A stretch of DNA of 64,000 nucleotides, from positions 186,001-250,000 of the forward strand of contig JAOYTL010000012.1 in the NCBI GenBank assembly GCA_025846845.1. The letters run 5' to 3'. Every line of letters starts with the position of its first letter. Positions within the stretch are counted from its first letter, which is position 1. The notes beneath the pieces were generated by a model. That model was given only the letters and a program-made list of their open reading frames with translations, searched no databases and had not been told where the DNA came from. Of the stretch, positions 45,850-54,626 are shown in pieces. This DNA is from Alloboseaceae bacterium BT-24-1 (GTDB lineage Bacteria; Pseudomonadota; Alphaproteobacteria; Rhizobiales; Beijerinckiaceae). The translations under genes were made by a program, and so were the position numbers.

Positions 45850-46802
45850 CGCGCCTCTCCCGCCGCAGCCTCCTTCTTGCCTCGATCGCCATTGCTGCGC
45901 TGGCGCCGCCAGCCTTCGCCCAGGAGAAGACGATCGGCATCGCCGTCCCGAACCTCGCCTCCTCCTTCTGGATCTCGGCCGTCTACGGCATGGAGAGCGA
46001 GGCGAAGGGCGGCGGCGCAACGGTGCTGAAGCTCAATGCCGGCGGCGATGCCAATGCCTCGCAGCAGATCGCCCAGGTGCAGGATCTGATCCAGCGCAAG
46101 GTCTCCGCGATCGTGATCGGCGCCACCAATGGCGATGCGGTGAAGCCGATCGTCGAGCGCGCGATCGAGGCCGGCATCCCGGTGGTGGGCATCTCTTCGC
46201 CGCCGAACACGCCGAAGCTGGCCTCACTGGTCAGCGCCGATCATGCCGACATGGGCAAGCTGCAGGCCGAATGCCTGGCCAAGGCGATCGGCGGCAAGGG
46301 CAACGTCGCGATGATGGCTGGGCCGGCAGGGCAGGCCTGGTCGGATCTGCGCGCCAAGGGCTTCCGCGAGGCGCTGGCGAAAGCGGCGCCCGACGTCAAG
46401 ATCGTCGCGGAATCGCGCCTCGCCGACAATCGCAACGCCGCGCTCGGCACCGCCGAGGACTGGACGCAGCGCTTCCCCGACCTCGCCGGCATCTATGCCG
46501 CGACCGACGACATGGCGGCCGGCGTCGTCTCGGCCTTCAAGTCGGCGAGCAAGCCGGTGAAGGTCTCGGCCTCGAATTTCAGCCCGACCGCCCAGCAGAT
46601 GCTGAAGGACGGCGACATCGCCTGCACCTCGATCCAGCAGGTCGTCGCCCAGGGCAAGGCCGCCATGGCGCAGGCGCTGAAGGCCGCGGCGAAGCAGCCG
46701 GTCGAGGCCCGCGTCGTCATGCCGGCCCTGCTGGTGACGCGCGAGAACGTCGCGACCGTCGACCTCTCCTCGGTCGTCGCCCCGGCCGATTATCGCCCCT
46801 GA
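45846..46802 (+). CDS. Ribose-type ABC transporter substrate-binding protein
   Basis: A 318-aa binding protein of the RbsB class. MTRLSRRSLLLASIAIAALA is the start of a leader with twin Arg, cleaved probably after PPAFA at about residue 25. The mature part has IGIAVPNLASSFWISAVYGMESEAK and SAIVIGATNGDAVKPIVERAIEAGIPVVGISS. It is the last transporter gene and is followed by enzyme genes, so the ligand is the pathway substrate; a sugar is not certain. Confidence 0.9.
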   Translation: MTRLSRRSLLLASIAIAALAPPAFAQEKTIGIAVPNLASSFWISAVYGMESEAKGGGATVLKLNAGGDANASQQIAQVQDLIQRKVSAIVIGATNGDAVKPIVERAIEAGIPVVGISSPPNTPKLASLVSADHADMGKLQAECLAKAIGGKGNVAMMAGPAGQAWSDLRAKGFREALAKAAPDVKIVAESRLADNRNAALGTAEDWTQRFPDLAGIYAATDDMAAGVVSAFKSASKPVKVSASNFSPTAQQMLKDGDIACTSIQQVVAQGKAAMAQALKAAAKQPVEARVVMPALLVTRENVATVDLSSVVAPADYRP

Positions 46803-46814
46803 CGGATCTGGACC

Positions 46815-47702
46815 ATGCTGCCTAGCCCCGGACGCTTCCCCTATTCGCCCATCGTCGACCGGCCGGATTTCACCTGGCCGGGCGGCAAGCGGCTCGCCGT
46901 CTATGTCGCGCTCTGCGTCGAGCACTTCGCCTATGGCTCGGGGCTCGGCCTGCCCTATTCGCCGGGGCTATCCCACCCCAACACCTATAACTGGGCCTGG
47001 CGCGAATACGGCAACCGCGTCGGCGGCTGGCGGCTGATCGAGCTCTTCGACGAGTACCGCCTGCCGCTCTCGGTGCTGCTGAACACCGAATGCTATGACC
47101 ACTGCCCGGAACTGGTCGCGGCCCATCGTCGTCGCGGCGACGAGATCGTCGCCCATGGCCGGACCAATTCCGAGCACCAGAACGGCATGGAGATCGAGGC
47201 CGAGCGACGGCTGATCGCCGAGGCGACGCAGGCGATCGCCAGCCATGAGGGCGAGCCGCCGGCCGGCTGGATGAGCCCGGGCGCTCATCCCAGCGCCAAC
47301 ACCGAGGACCTGCTGGCTGCGGCCGGCTACGGCTACACCATGGACTGGCCGATGGACGACCAGCCGGTCTGGCTCAAGACCAGCGGCGGCCCCTTGCTGG
47401 CAATGCCCTACCCGCACGAGGTCAACGACGTGCCGATGGTCGTGCTGCATGACGGCACGGCGCAGGCCTTCGCCGACATGGCGATCGACAATCTCGACGA
47501 GATGCTGGTGCAGTCGGAGCGTCAGGCGCTGGTCTACGGCATGACGATCCACACCTTCATCGTCGGCCAGCCCTTCCGCATCCGGCAGTTCCGCCGGGTG
47601 CTCGACCATCTCAACAAGCACCAGAACCGCATCTGGTTCACCACGGCCGGCGCCTGTGCGCGCCACTATGCCAGCCTGTTCCCGGCTCCGACTGCCGGCT
47701 GA
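46815..47702 (+). CDS. Polysaccharide deacetylase-family (PuuE/allantoinase-like) hydrolase
   Basis: A 295-aa NodB-fold protein without leader. It matches the PuuE branch: FTWPGGKRLAVYVALCVEHF, WREYGNRVGGWRLIELFDEYRLPLSVLLN and GDEIVAHGRTNSEHQ, which holds likely metal-binding residues. PuuE enzymes are cytosolic amidohydrolases such as cofactor-free allantoinase rather than sugar deacetylases. Next to the importer it is a good candidate for opening a ring or splitting an amide or acetyl group of the imported compound. Confidence 0.83.
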   Translation: MLPSPGRFPYSPIVDRPDFTWPGGKRLAVYVALCVEHFAYGSGLGLPYSPGLSHPNTYNWAWREYGNRVGGWRLIELFDEYRLPLSVLLNTECYDHCPELVAAHRRRGDEIVAHGRTNSEHQNGMEIEAERRLIAEATQAIASHEGEPPAGWMSPGAHPSANTEDLLAAAGYGYTMDWPMDDQPVWLKTSGGPLLAMPYPHEVNDVPMVVLHDGTAQAFADMAIDNLDEMLVQSERQALVYGMTIHTFIVGQPFRIRQFRRVLDHLNKHQNRIWFTTAGACARHYASLFPAPTAG

Positions 47703-47718
47703 CGACAAGGAAACGCCC

Positions 47719-48552
47719 ATGACGTCCCCCTCCTCACCCGGCGTGCATCCGCGCCGGCGGGTCGCCATCGCCGGTCTCGGCGCCGTCGGTCTCAAGATCG
47801 CTAGCGTGCTCGACCAGGGCGTGCCCGGCTGCGAGCTCGTTGCCGTCTCCGCCAATGACCGCGACAAGGCGCGCGAGCGCCTCGGCCACCTCTCCCGGCC
47901 GATTCCGGTCGTCGCGATCGAGGAGCTCGAAGCGCTCGCCGACATCGTCGTCGAATGCGCGCCGGCCGCACTTCTGCCCGCCATCGCCGAGCCCTTCCTG
48001 CGCGCCGGCAAGACCGTGATCGTGCTCAGCTCCGGCGCCATCCTTTCGCATGAGGGCCTCATCGAGATCGCCCGCGCGCATGGCAGCCAGATCGTCGTGC
48101 CGACCGGCGCCCTGCTCGGGCTCGATGCCGTCACCGCCGCGGCCGAGGGCGTGATCCGCTCGGTCCGGATGATCACCCGCAAGCCGGTGCGCGGCCTCGT
48201 CGGCGCGCCCTATCTCATCGAGAACAACATCGTGATCGACGATGTGACGGAGCCGACCCGCGTCTTCAGCGGCACCCCGCGCGAGGCGGCGATCGGCTTC
48301 CCGGCCAATCTCAATGTCGCGGTCGCGCTCTCGCTCGCCGGCATCGGGCCGGACCGGACCACGCTCGAAATCTGGGCCGACCCGGCGCTGACCCGCAACA
48401 CCCACACGATCGAGGTCGATGCCGACTCCGCCAGCTTCTCGATGACGATCGAGAACGTGCCGAGCGACAACCCCAAGACCGGCCGCATCACCGCGCTCTC
48501 GGTCATTTCCTATCTGCGCAAGCTCAACGCACCGCTGCGCATCGGCTCGTAA
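47719..48552 (+). CDS. Aspartate dehydrogenase (NadX)-family oxidoreductase
   Basis: A 277-aa dehydrogenase. The N-terminal Rossmann motif is VAIAGLGAVGLKIASVLDQ, and the C-terminal domain contains VGAPYLIENNIVIDDVTEPTRVFSGTPREAAIGFPANLNVAVALSLAGIGPDRTTLEIW, typical of the NadX/L-aspartate dehydrogenase family (DUF108). Family members convert an amino acid and NAD(P) to imine and then keto acid. In this operon it could release ammonia from a product of the deacetylase-like hydrolase. Confidence 0.83.
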   Translation: MTSPSSPGVHPRRRVAIAGLGAVGLKIASVLDQGVPGCELVAVSANDRDKARERLGHLSRPIPVVAIEELEALADIVVECAPAALLPAIAEPFLRAGKTVIVLSSGAILSHEGLIEIARAHGSQIVVPTGALLGLDAVTAAAEGVIRSVRMITRKPVRGLVGAPYLIENNIVIDDVTEPTRVFSGTPREAAIGFPANLNVAVALSLAGIGPDRTTLEIWADPALTRNTHTIEVDADSASFSMTIENVPSDNPKTGRITALSVISYLRKLNAPLRIGS

Positions 48553-48576
48553 GCCCGGACTCGCAAGGAACCCATC

Positions 48577-49362
48577 ATGGATCTCGGAATTTCTGGACGC
48601 ACGGCGCTCGTACTGGGCGCCGGCGGTGGGCTCGGCCGCGCCATTGCCAGGGCGCTCGCAACGGAAGGCGCCAAGGTCGCGCTCGCCGATATCGACGAGA
48701 CCGCCCTCGCCGCGACGGCCGCCGACTTGTCCGCCCTCGGCACACCGCATCTGGCGCGGCGCTGGGACATCGGCCACCTCGACGAGGCCGACGGGCACCT
48801 CGCCGCGATCGCCGAGGCGCTCGGGCCGGTCGACATCCTCGTCAACAATACCGGCGGCCCGCCGCCGAGCCCCGCTGCCGGCGTGCCATCGGAAACCTGG
48901 ACGGCGCAGTTCCAGTCGATGGTGCTCTCCGTCATCGCGCTCACCGACAAGGTGCTGCCGGGCATGCGCGAACGCGGTTGGGGACGGATCGTCACCTCGA
49001 CCTCGTCCGGCGTCGTCGCCCCGATCCCGAACCTCGCGATCTCCAATGCGCTCAGGCTGTCGCTGGTCGGCTGGTCGAAGACGCTGTCGCGCGAGGTCGC
49101 GGCCGCCGGCATCACCTGCAACATCATCCTGCCGGGGCGGATCGCCACCGACCGCATCCGCTTCCTCGACGAGCAGAAGGCCAGGCGCGAAGGCCGCCCG
49201 CTCGCCGACATCGTCGCCGAGAGCACGGGCTCGATCCCGCTCGGCCGCTACGGCACGCCCGAGGAATACGCCGACGCCGTCGCCTTCCTCGCCAGCGCCC
49301 GCGCCGCCTACATCACCGGCTCGGTCATCCGGGTCGACGGCGGCTATCTCCAGAGCATCTGA
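48577..49362 (+). CDS. SDR family oxidoreductase with atypical active site
   Basis: A 261-aa Rossmann protein: TALVLGAGGGLGRAIARAL at the N-terminus and VNNTGGPPPSPAAG in the middle, which is a subgroup signature. The catalytic region reads STSSGVVAPIPNLAISNALRLSLVGWSKTL, so the Ser remains, but Tyr and Lys of Tyr-x3-Lys are missing. It lies 24 bases after the NadX-like gene and 14 before the RraA-like gene. Function unclear; a reductase or non-redox role are both possible. Confidence 0.82.
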   Translation: MDLGISGRTALVLGAGGGLGRAIARALATEGAKVALADIDETALAATAADLSALGTPHLARRWDIGHLDEADGHLAAIAEALGPVDILVNNTGGPPPSPAAGVPSETWTAQFQSMVLSVIALTDKVLPGMRERGWGRIVTSTSSGVVAPIPNLAISNALRLSLVGWSKTLSREVAAAGITCNIILPGRIATDRIRFLDEQKARREGRPLADIVAESTGSIPLGRYGTPEEYADAVAFLASARAAYITGSVIRVDGGYLQSI

Positions 49363-49376
49363 AAGGACTTGAGATC

Positions 49377-50069
49377 ATGACCGAACTGCCGCAGCGCGAC
49401 GCCACCTGGCGCGAGGATATCCGCCGCCGCTACCTTGCCGTCGACACCTCCAACGTCGCCGATGTGCTCGACACCCTCGGCCTGCCCGATCAGGGCCTGG
49501 CGCCGCAATTTGCGCCCTACCCCGCGACGACCGGCCGGCTCGCCGGCTTCGCCTACACGATCCGCGGCCAGATGACGCCGTTCCCGCTCGGCGGCGACGC
49601 CGAGAAGATGAAGGCCTGCCAGGGCGTCTCGCCCGGCGAGGTCACGGTCTGGAGCGGCGATGGCGAAGGCATCTGCTATTTCGGCGAGCTGATCGCGATC
49701 GGCATGAAGGAGAAGGGCTGCGTCGGCGCGCTCGTCGATGGCGGCATCCGCGACATCCGCTGGATCGGCGAGCAGGCCTTCCCGGTCTATGCGCGCTACC
49801 GCACGCCGGTGCAGTCGATCGGCCGCTGGAAGGTCAATGCCAGCCAGGTCCCCGTGCTGATGCGCGGCGCGACCAGCCGCTATGTCGAGATCAAGCCCGG
49901 CGACTTCATCCTCGCCGACGATGACGGCGCCATCGCCATCCCGGCCGACCGGATCGAGGAGGTCCTCGCCGAAGCCGAGCGGCTGACCGCCGTGGAGGTC
50001 AAGATCCGGCAGGAGCTCTCGCGCGGGCTCTCGCTCGCCGACGCCCTGGCCAAGTACGGCCACGTTTGA
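49377..50069 (+). CDS. RraA-family protein (aldolase/decarboxylase-like)
   Basis: A 230-aa protein of the RraA/HMG aldolase family. It contains VADVLDTLGLPDQGLAPQF, the gate region GYFGEL-like CYFGELIAIGMKEKGCVGALVDGGIRD and the late DDDGAIAIPADRIEEVL. Members other than RraA itself are class II aldolases or oxaloacetate decarboxylases acting on 4-hydroxy-2-oxo acids. In this catabolic operon an aldolase or decarboxylase role is far more likely than RNase E inhibition. AAGGA lies 10-14 bases before ATG 49377. Confidence 0.86.
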   Translation: MTELPQRDATWREDIRRRYLAVDTSNVADVLDTLGLPDQGLAPQFAPYPATTGRLAGFAYTIRGQMTPFPLGGDAEKMKACQGVSPGEVTVWSGDGEGICYFGELIAIGMKEKGCVGALVDGGIRDIRWIGEQAFPVYARYRTPVQSIGRWKVNASQVPVLMRGATSRYVEIKPGDFILADDDGAIAIPADRIEEVLAEAERLTAVEVKIRQELSRGLSLADALAKYGHV

Positions 50070-50078
50070 CGGACAAGC

Positions 50079-50104
50079 AGCGCCCGGATGACAGTCCGGG
50101 CGCT
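50079..50104. terminator. Stem-loop between convergent genes
   Basis: AGCGCCCGGA (50079-50088) pairs perfectly with TCCGGGCGCT (50095-50104) around a 6-base loop, 10 bases after the RraA-like stop. It lacks a T run but is well placed to end the ribose-type operon. Confidence 0.5.
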
Positions 50105-50200
50105 CGCATCTCGCAGTTTGGGGAAGGCGAAGGGCAGCAATCTGCTCCGCCAGTCATCGACGCCCCGGCCTCGCACGAAATCCGCCGCTTTCGTCGCTGC

Positions 50201-50905
50201 TCAGACCACCTTGGTGTGCAAGGTGCCGATGCCCTCGATGTGGCCCTCCATCACGTCGCCGCGCACGATCGCACCGACGCCGGAGGGCGTGCCCGACATG
50301 ATCAGGTCCCCCGGCTGAAGTTCGAACAGGCCGGAGAGGTAGGAGATCATCTCCGGCACCTTCCAGATCATGTGGTTGAGATCGCCCTGCTGGCGGATCT
50401 CGCCGTTGACCTTGAGCCAGACGGCCCCGTTCTCGGGATGGCCGATCGTGCTCGCCGGAACGATCTCGCCGATCGGCGCCGAATGCTCGAACGCCTTGCC
50501 GATCTCCCAGGGCCGGCTCGCCTTCTTGCACTCGTCCTGCAGGTCGCGCCGCGTCATGTCGAGGCCGACGGCATAGCCGTAGACGTGATCAAGGGCGCTC
50601 TCGACGGGAATATCCTTGCCGCCCTTGGCGAGGGCGACGATCATCTCGATTTCGTGGTGAACATTGCTGCTGCGCGGCGGATAGGGGAAGTCGCCGCCAT
50701 CGAGGACGACATTGTCGGGGTTCTTCTGGAAGAAGAAGGGCGCCTCGCGGGTCGGGTCCCCACCCATCTCGATCGTGTGGGCGGCGTAATTGCGGCCGAC
50801 GCAATAGATGCGGTGAACCGGGAAGCGGCTTTGCGTCCCGCGCACGGGAAGCGAAACCGGCGCCGGGGCCTGGACGACATGGTTCTGAGGCGTAGCGATG
50901 TTCAT
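50201..50905 (-). CDS. Fumarylacetoacetate hydrolase-family protein
   Basis: A 234-aa FAH-fold enzyme. RIYCVGRNYAAHTIEMG, the metal-binding VHHEIEMIVAL and GLDMTRRDLQDECKKASRPWEIGKAFEHSAPIG are the usual landmarks, followed by LMSGTPSGVGAI near the C-terminus. Closest-looking groups hydrolyse fumarylpyruvate or acylpyruvates. It is the last gene of the TauABC-type importer operon, 33 bases after the permease. Confidence 0.88.
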   Translation of the reverse strand: MNIATPQNHVVQAPAPVSLPVRGTQSRFPVHRIYCVGRNYAAHTIEMGGDPTREAPFFFQKNPDNVVLDGGDFPYPPRSSNVHHEIEMIVALAKGGKDIPVESALDHVYGYAVGLDMTRRDLQDECKKASRPWEIGKAFEHSAPIGEIVPASTIGHPENGAVWLKVNGEIRQQGDLNHMIWKVPEMISYLSGLFELQPGDLIMSGTPSGVGAIVRGDVMEGHIEGIGTLHTKVV

Positions 50906-50938
50906 CTTGCGGGATCCTTACGTTGGCAAGAGGATTGG

Positions 50939-51691
50939 TCAGCGCGAGGCGGCGTAATAGGCGAACCGACGTTCGAGCCCGGCCAGCAACTCGTTGAGGG
51001 TGAAGGCGAAGCTGAAGAGCACGAGCAGCAACGCCCAGAAATGCTCCATCAGGAAGTGCGACTGGTAGATCTCGAACAGCGTGCCGAATCCGACGACGGA
51101 GACGAGCAATTGCCCGATGACCACGCCCTTGACGGCGCGGATCATGCCCAGCCGGATGCCCGCCAGGATCTCGGGCAGCGCCGCCCAGAGATAGATCCGG
51201 CTGAAGGCCTGCCAGCCATTGGCGCCGAAGCTGCGCGCCATCTCGACCAGCGAGGGCGAAATGGCGCGGACGCCGGCGCGGGTGTTGAGCACGATGATCC
51301 ACATCGAGAACAGCACGACGACGAGGACGATCGTCGTCTCGCCGAGCCCGAACAGCACCATGATCACCGGGACCAGCGCGCTGAGCGGTGCCGAGAGGAA
51401 GAGGTTCACCCAGGGCAGGAGCAGCCGGTCGGCGATGACCGAGCGGCCCATCAGGATCCCAAGCGGGACGCCGATGCCGATCGCGATGGCATTGCCGAGC
51501 AGGAAGGCGCGGCCGGTGATCAGGAGCGCGTCGAGGAACGAAGCGGTCGGGACGATCTCGAAGACGCGCCAGACGATGCGCGACAACGGCGGCAGGATGA
51601 AGCCGGCGTCGGTATGGCCGGCGATCTCCCAGATCACGGCCCAGACGATCAGCGACGTCATCATGGGAAGGCGGATGCCGGAAATGACCAT
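50939..51691 (-). CDS. ABC transporter permease, SsuC/TauC family
   Basis: A 250-aa inner-membrane permease. MARSFGANGWQAFSRIYLWAALPEILAGIRLG is the ATPase-contact loop of this family. It starts 9 bases after the ATPase stop. A second permease of the same family is encoded at 52525, so the importer is a heterodimer. Confidence 0.9.
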   Translation of the reverse strand: MVISGIRLPMMTSLIVWAVIWEIAGHTDAGFILPPLSRIVWRVFEIVPTASFLDALLITGRAFLLGNAIAIGIGVPLGILMGRSVIADRLLLPWVNLFLSAPLSALVPVIMVLFGLGETTIVLVVVLFSMWIIVLNTRAGVRAISPSLVEMARSFGANGWQAFSRIYLWAALPEILAGIRLGMIRAVKGVVIGQLLVSVVGFGTLFEIYQSHFLMEHFWALLLVLFSFAFTLNELLAGLERRFAYYAASR

Positions 51692-51700
51692 GGCCGCCCC

Positions 51701-52528
51701 CTAGTCCAGGTAGTGCTTGAGCTGCTGCCAGATGTCCTCGACGACATCGAGATAGGCGCTGTCGCGCCGGATCTTCTCCGGGTCGCCGCCGCGCACGATC
51801 TTCGGCTCGATGATCGCCGAGACGCGGCTCGGCCGGCGCGAGAGCAGTGCGATCCGATCGGAGACGTAGACCGCCTCTTCGATGCTGTGCGTCACGAAGA
51901 TGAACGACTTGCCCTCGTTGGCGACGAGCTCGAGCAGCTCTTCCTGGAACTTGCGGCGCGTCTGCTCATCAACGGCCGAGAACGGCTCGTCCATCAGCAC
52001 GACCTTGGCGTCGACCGCGAGCGCACGGGCAAGGCCGACGCGCTGGCGCATACCGCCCGAGAGCTCGTGGGGATATTTCCGCTCGAAGCCCTTGAGGCCG
52101 ACGCGCGCGATGTGGCGTTCGGCGATCGCCTCGCGCTCGCCATGGGCGATGCCGCGCAACTCGAGCCCGAAGGCGACATTGCGGATGACGCTCGCCCAGG
52201 GCATCAGCGCGAAGTCCTGGAAGACGAAGGCGCGTTCGGGGCCCGGCCCCTTGACCTCGCGGCCGTCGACGAAGACCTGGCCGCCACTGGCCGGGATCAG
52301 GCCGGCGATGATCTTCAGCAGCGTGGTCTTGCCGCAGCCGGACGGGCCGAGCAGGGTCGTCAGCCGGCCTTCCGGAAAGTCCAGCGATATGCCGCTGAGC
52401 GCCTCGACGCCGCCGGCATAGGTCTTCGAGACACTCTTGACCTCGACGATCGGCCGCGTCGCGACAGGCGGGATCGGCGCGAGACCGGGCGTCTGCCGTG
52501 GTTCGGCAGGAGCGATGTTCGGGGTCAT
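51701..52528 (-). CDS. ABC transporter ATP-binding protein, SsuB/TauB family
   Basis: A 275-aa ATPase. Walker A is GPSGCGKTT, the signature is LSGGMRQRVGLARAL, Walker B is VVLMDEPFSAVDEQT and the switch is FVTHSIEEAVYVSDR, all typical of the nitrate/sulfonate/taurine class. ATG 52528 overlaps the preceding permease stop by four bases; the longer open frame upstream is the shadow of that permease. Confidence 0.92.
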   Translation of the reverse strand: MTPNIAPAEPRQTPGLAPIPPVATRPIVEVKSVSKTYAGGVEALSGISLDFPEGRLTTLLGPSGCGKTTLLKIIAGLIPASGGQVFVDGREVKGPGPERAFVFQDFALMPWASVIRNVAFGLELRGIAHGEREAIAERHIARVGLKGFERKYPHELSGGMRQRVGLARALAVDAKVVLMDEPFSAVDEQTRRKFQEELLELVANEGKSFIFVTHSIEEAVYVSDRIALLSRRPSRVSAIIEPKIVRGGDPEKIRRDSAYLDVVEDIWQQLKHYLD

Positions 52529-53343
52529 GCGCGGCTCTCCGGTCGGAACAGGGTGAGCTCGATCCTCTCCAGCAGCTCGATGAACAGGACCGAGAACACG
52601 ATGATGGCGAGGATGGCCGCGTACATCTTCGGATAGTCGGCGACCGACTGGTTGTAGGAGATCACGTCGCCGATACCGGTCGGCGTGATCAGCAACTCGG
52701 CGAGGATCACGCCGATGAAGGCGGCCGCGCAGCCGAGCCGTAGCCCAGCGAAGATCATCGGGCTCGCCGCCGGCAGGATGACGAGGCGGATGCTCTGGCT
52801 GCGGCTGGCGAGAAAGGACCGGCTCATTTCCAGAAGCGATTTTGGCGTGTTGCGCACCGCGCCCAGCGTGTTCAGCACGATGACCGGCATCGCCATGATG
52901 CAGACGGTCATGATCTTGGCGGTGAGCCCGATGCCGTAGGCGAAGGTCAGGATCGGGATGAGCGCGGCCAAGGGTGCCGCCTGGGCGATCACGAAGACGG
53001 GCGCGATCAGCCATTCCGACGGCTCGTGCAGACCCATCAGCACGCCGAGCGCCACGCCGAGCAGGACCGAAACGGCAAGACCGATCACGAGGGGATGGAG
53101 CGTGATCAGGAAGGCCTTGTAGAGCGTTCCGTCGGCGATGATCGCACCGAGGCCACCCATGGTTTCGAGGAAGGTCGGGAAGGCCGGGCTCAATGGAATC
53201 CGCCCGGCATATTCCCAAAGCGCGAGCACCGCCGCGAAGGACACCAGCCGCAGGACGAGCGGGTGGATCAGCGCATCGCGCCAGTAGCTGGCCGGAGGCT
53301 CACGGCGCGCCGGGAGGGCAGAGGCAAGGTCGGAAATCTGCAA
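52525..53343 (-). CDS. ABC transporter permease, SsuC/TauC family
   Basis: A 272-aa membrane protein with a conserved contact loop MSRSFLASRSQSIRLVILPAASPMIFAGLRLG. The start is TTG at 53343 with GGAG about 9 bases upstream. A 94-base gap with a perfect 12-base palindrome (CCGGCATGCCGG, 53401-53412) separates it from the binding-protein gene, likely allowing more binding protein than membrane parts. Confidence 0.88.
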   Translation of the reverse strand: MQISDLASALPARREPPASYWRDALIHPLVLRLVSFAAVLALWEYAGRIPLSPAFPTFLETMGGLGAIIADGTLYKAFLITLHPLVIGLAVSVLLGVALGVLMGLHEPSEWLIAPVFVIAQAAPLAALIPILTFAYGIGLTAKIMTVCIMAMPVIVLNTLGAVRNTPKSLLEMSRSFLASRSQSIRLVILPAASPMIFAGLRLGCAAAFIGVILAELLITPTGIGDVISYNQSVADYPKMYAAILAIIVFSVLFIELLERIELTLFRPESRA

Positions 53344-53437
53344 GGGAGGTCACTCCGCTTGTGAGAGCCGCAGCGAGGAGCAGGCCGGGCCGGTCATCGC
53401 CCGGCATGCCGGTTGGCTGGAGAGGCGCGAGCCCGGC

Positions 53438-54424
53438 CTAGCTGCCCAATGCCTTGCGTGCCCGCTCGAGCGGCGCGAGATACCAGAAGTCCTCGACCTT
53501 CAGTTCTGCCGCCGGCCCCTGCATCTGTCCGGCCTCGGCGTAGAACTCGAAATCGGCCTTCGCGATTTCGGCGCTGCCGCCGGTCGGCGCATAGACGCCC
53601 TCCTTGGTCGCCATCGTGTAGAATTTGGTGATGCCCTCCAGCACCTCCTTGGGCTGGTCGGCCATCAGCTTGCGCTTGGTGCGCTCCTGCTCGACGATTC
53701 CCGGATTGGCCGCCATCTCCTGCCAGAGCCGCAGGAATTCGGTGACGATGACGTCGACCTGCTTCTCGTTCTTCTTGATCCAGTCGATCTGCCCGAACAG
53801 GGTCTCGTCGGAGGCAGGCTCGCTGACGCCGGGGAGGACATGGAAGCGGTCGCCCGCCTTCTCGAGCAGCAGGTTCTTGTTGGCGAGATCGACGATGGTG
53901 GCTTTGATCTGGCCCTTCATCATGCCGATGATCCGATTCTCGGAACCGGGCACATAGCTGCGCTCGCCGAACTGGATGCCTTCGCGCTTGGCGATGATGT
54001 TGCCGATGGCCTCGGTCCCCGTCGCGCGGGCGTGGAAGGTGATCGGCTGGCCGTTCATGTCCTTCCACGATTTGTAGGACTTGTCGGCGACCGGGAAGAA
54101 GACCAGCCGCGTGCCCTGGAAGAGCACGCGCAGCGGCGCCTTGCTCTTCTGGACCACGGCATAGGGCGTGCCGATGCCGAGATCCGCCTGGCCGTTGATC
54201 ACGGCCTGGATGGCGAGATCCTCCTTCGAGAAATGCGTCACCTGATAGTCGACGCCTTTCTCCTTGGCGCGCTCGAGCGCGACGATCATCGCAAGCGTCT
54301 CGGTCGACAGCACGTCTCCGAGCGCCACCCGGACCTTGCTCTGCGCCTGCGCGGCCACGCTCCCGACCGTCAGGGCGGCAGCGACGGCGAACACGGCGGA
54401 CAGCCTTCTTCCCAAGAGCTTCAT
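53438..54424 (-). CDS. ABC transporter substrate-binding protein, NMT1/SsuA/TauA-like
   Basis: A 328-aa exported binding protein. The leader MKLLGRRLSAVFAVAAALTV ends near VAAQAQS. The mature part begins KVRVALGDVLSTETLAMIVALERAKEKGVDYQVTHFSKEDLAIQAVINGQADLGIGTPYAV, as in the NMT1/SsuA class. ATG 54424 has a GGAGGAG ribosome site, ruling out the 17-codon longer version. First gene of the operon that ends with the FAH-family enzyme. Confidence 0.9.
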   Translation of the reverse strand: MKLLGRRLSAVFAVAAALTVGSVAAQAQSKVRVALGDVLSTETLAMIVALERAKEKGVDYQVTHFSKEDLAIQAVINGQADLGIGTPYAVVQKSKAPLRVLFQGTRLVFFPVADKSYKSWKDMNGQPITFHARATGTEAIGNIIAKREGIQFGERSYVPGSENRIIGMMKGQIKATIVDLANKNLLLEKAGDRFHVLPGVSEPASDETLFGQIDWIKKNEKQVDVIVTEFLRLWQEMAANPGIVEQERTKRKLMADQPKEVLEGITKFYTMATKEGVYAPTGGSAEIAKADFEFYAEAGQMQGPAAELKVEDFWYLAPLERARKALGS

Positions 54425-54472
54425 GACGACTCCTCCCAGAGTTCGGTTTGGTCTTTTCGCGCGATCTGGTCG

Positions 54473-54596
54473 CAACCAATTTTATTTTGGGCAGTGTCAT
54501 GCCCTAGATTGATCCTGTCAAGGCAAAGGTAACCTCTGAAATGAGCGGAATTTCGGTTCGAAAACCTGATTGTTTCAACCAATTTCAAAATGGTTG
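54473..54596. promoter_or_regulatory. Divergent control region with repeated CAACCA half-sites
   Basis: CAACCAAT occurs at 54473-54480 and again at 54576-54583. At the second position it is part of an inverted repeat, CAACCA (54576-54581) with TGGTTG (54591-54596), which brackets a 9-base AT-rich spacer. The region is relatively AT-rich and lies between the binding-protein gene and the GntR gene, so it is a candidate GntR operator region. Confidence 0.45.
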
Positions 54597-54626
54597 CAAT
54601 CGCCGCTCATCCGTGGAATCAAGGCG

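Noticed and set aside
49377..50069. Naming the RraA-family gene as the RNase E inhibitor
   Set aside because: It is longer than RraA (230 versus about 160 aa) and lies in a catabolic operon, so an aldolase or decarboxylase role is more likely.
50066..52636. An 856-codon open frame opposite the FAH, permease and ATPase genes
   Set aside because: It spans three good genes on the other strand and has Asp/Glu/Arg-rich sequence without a domain; a GC-driven shadow.
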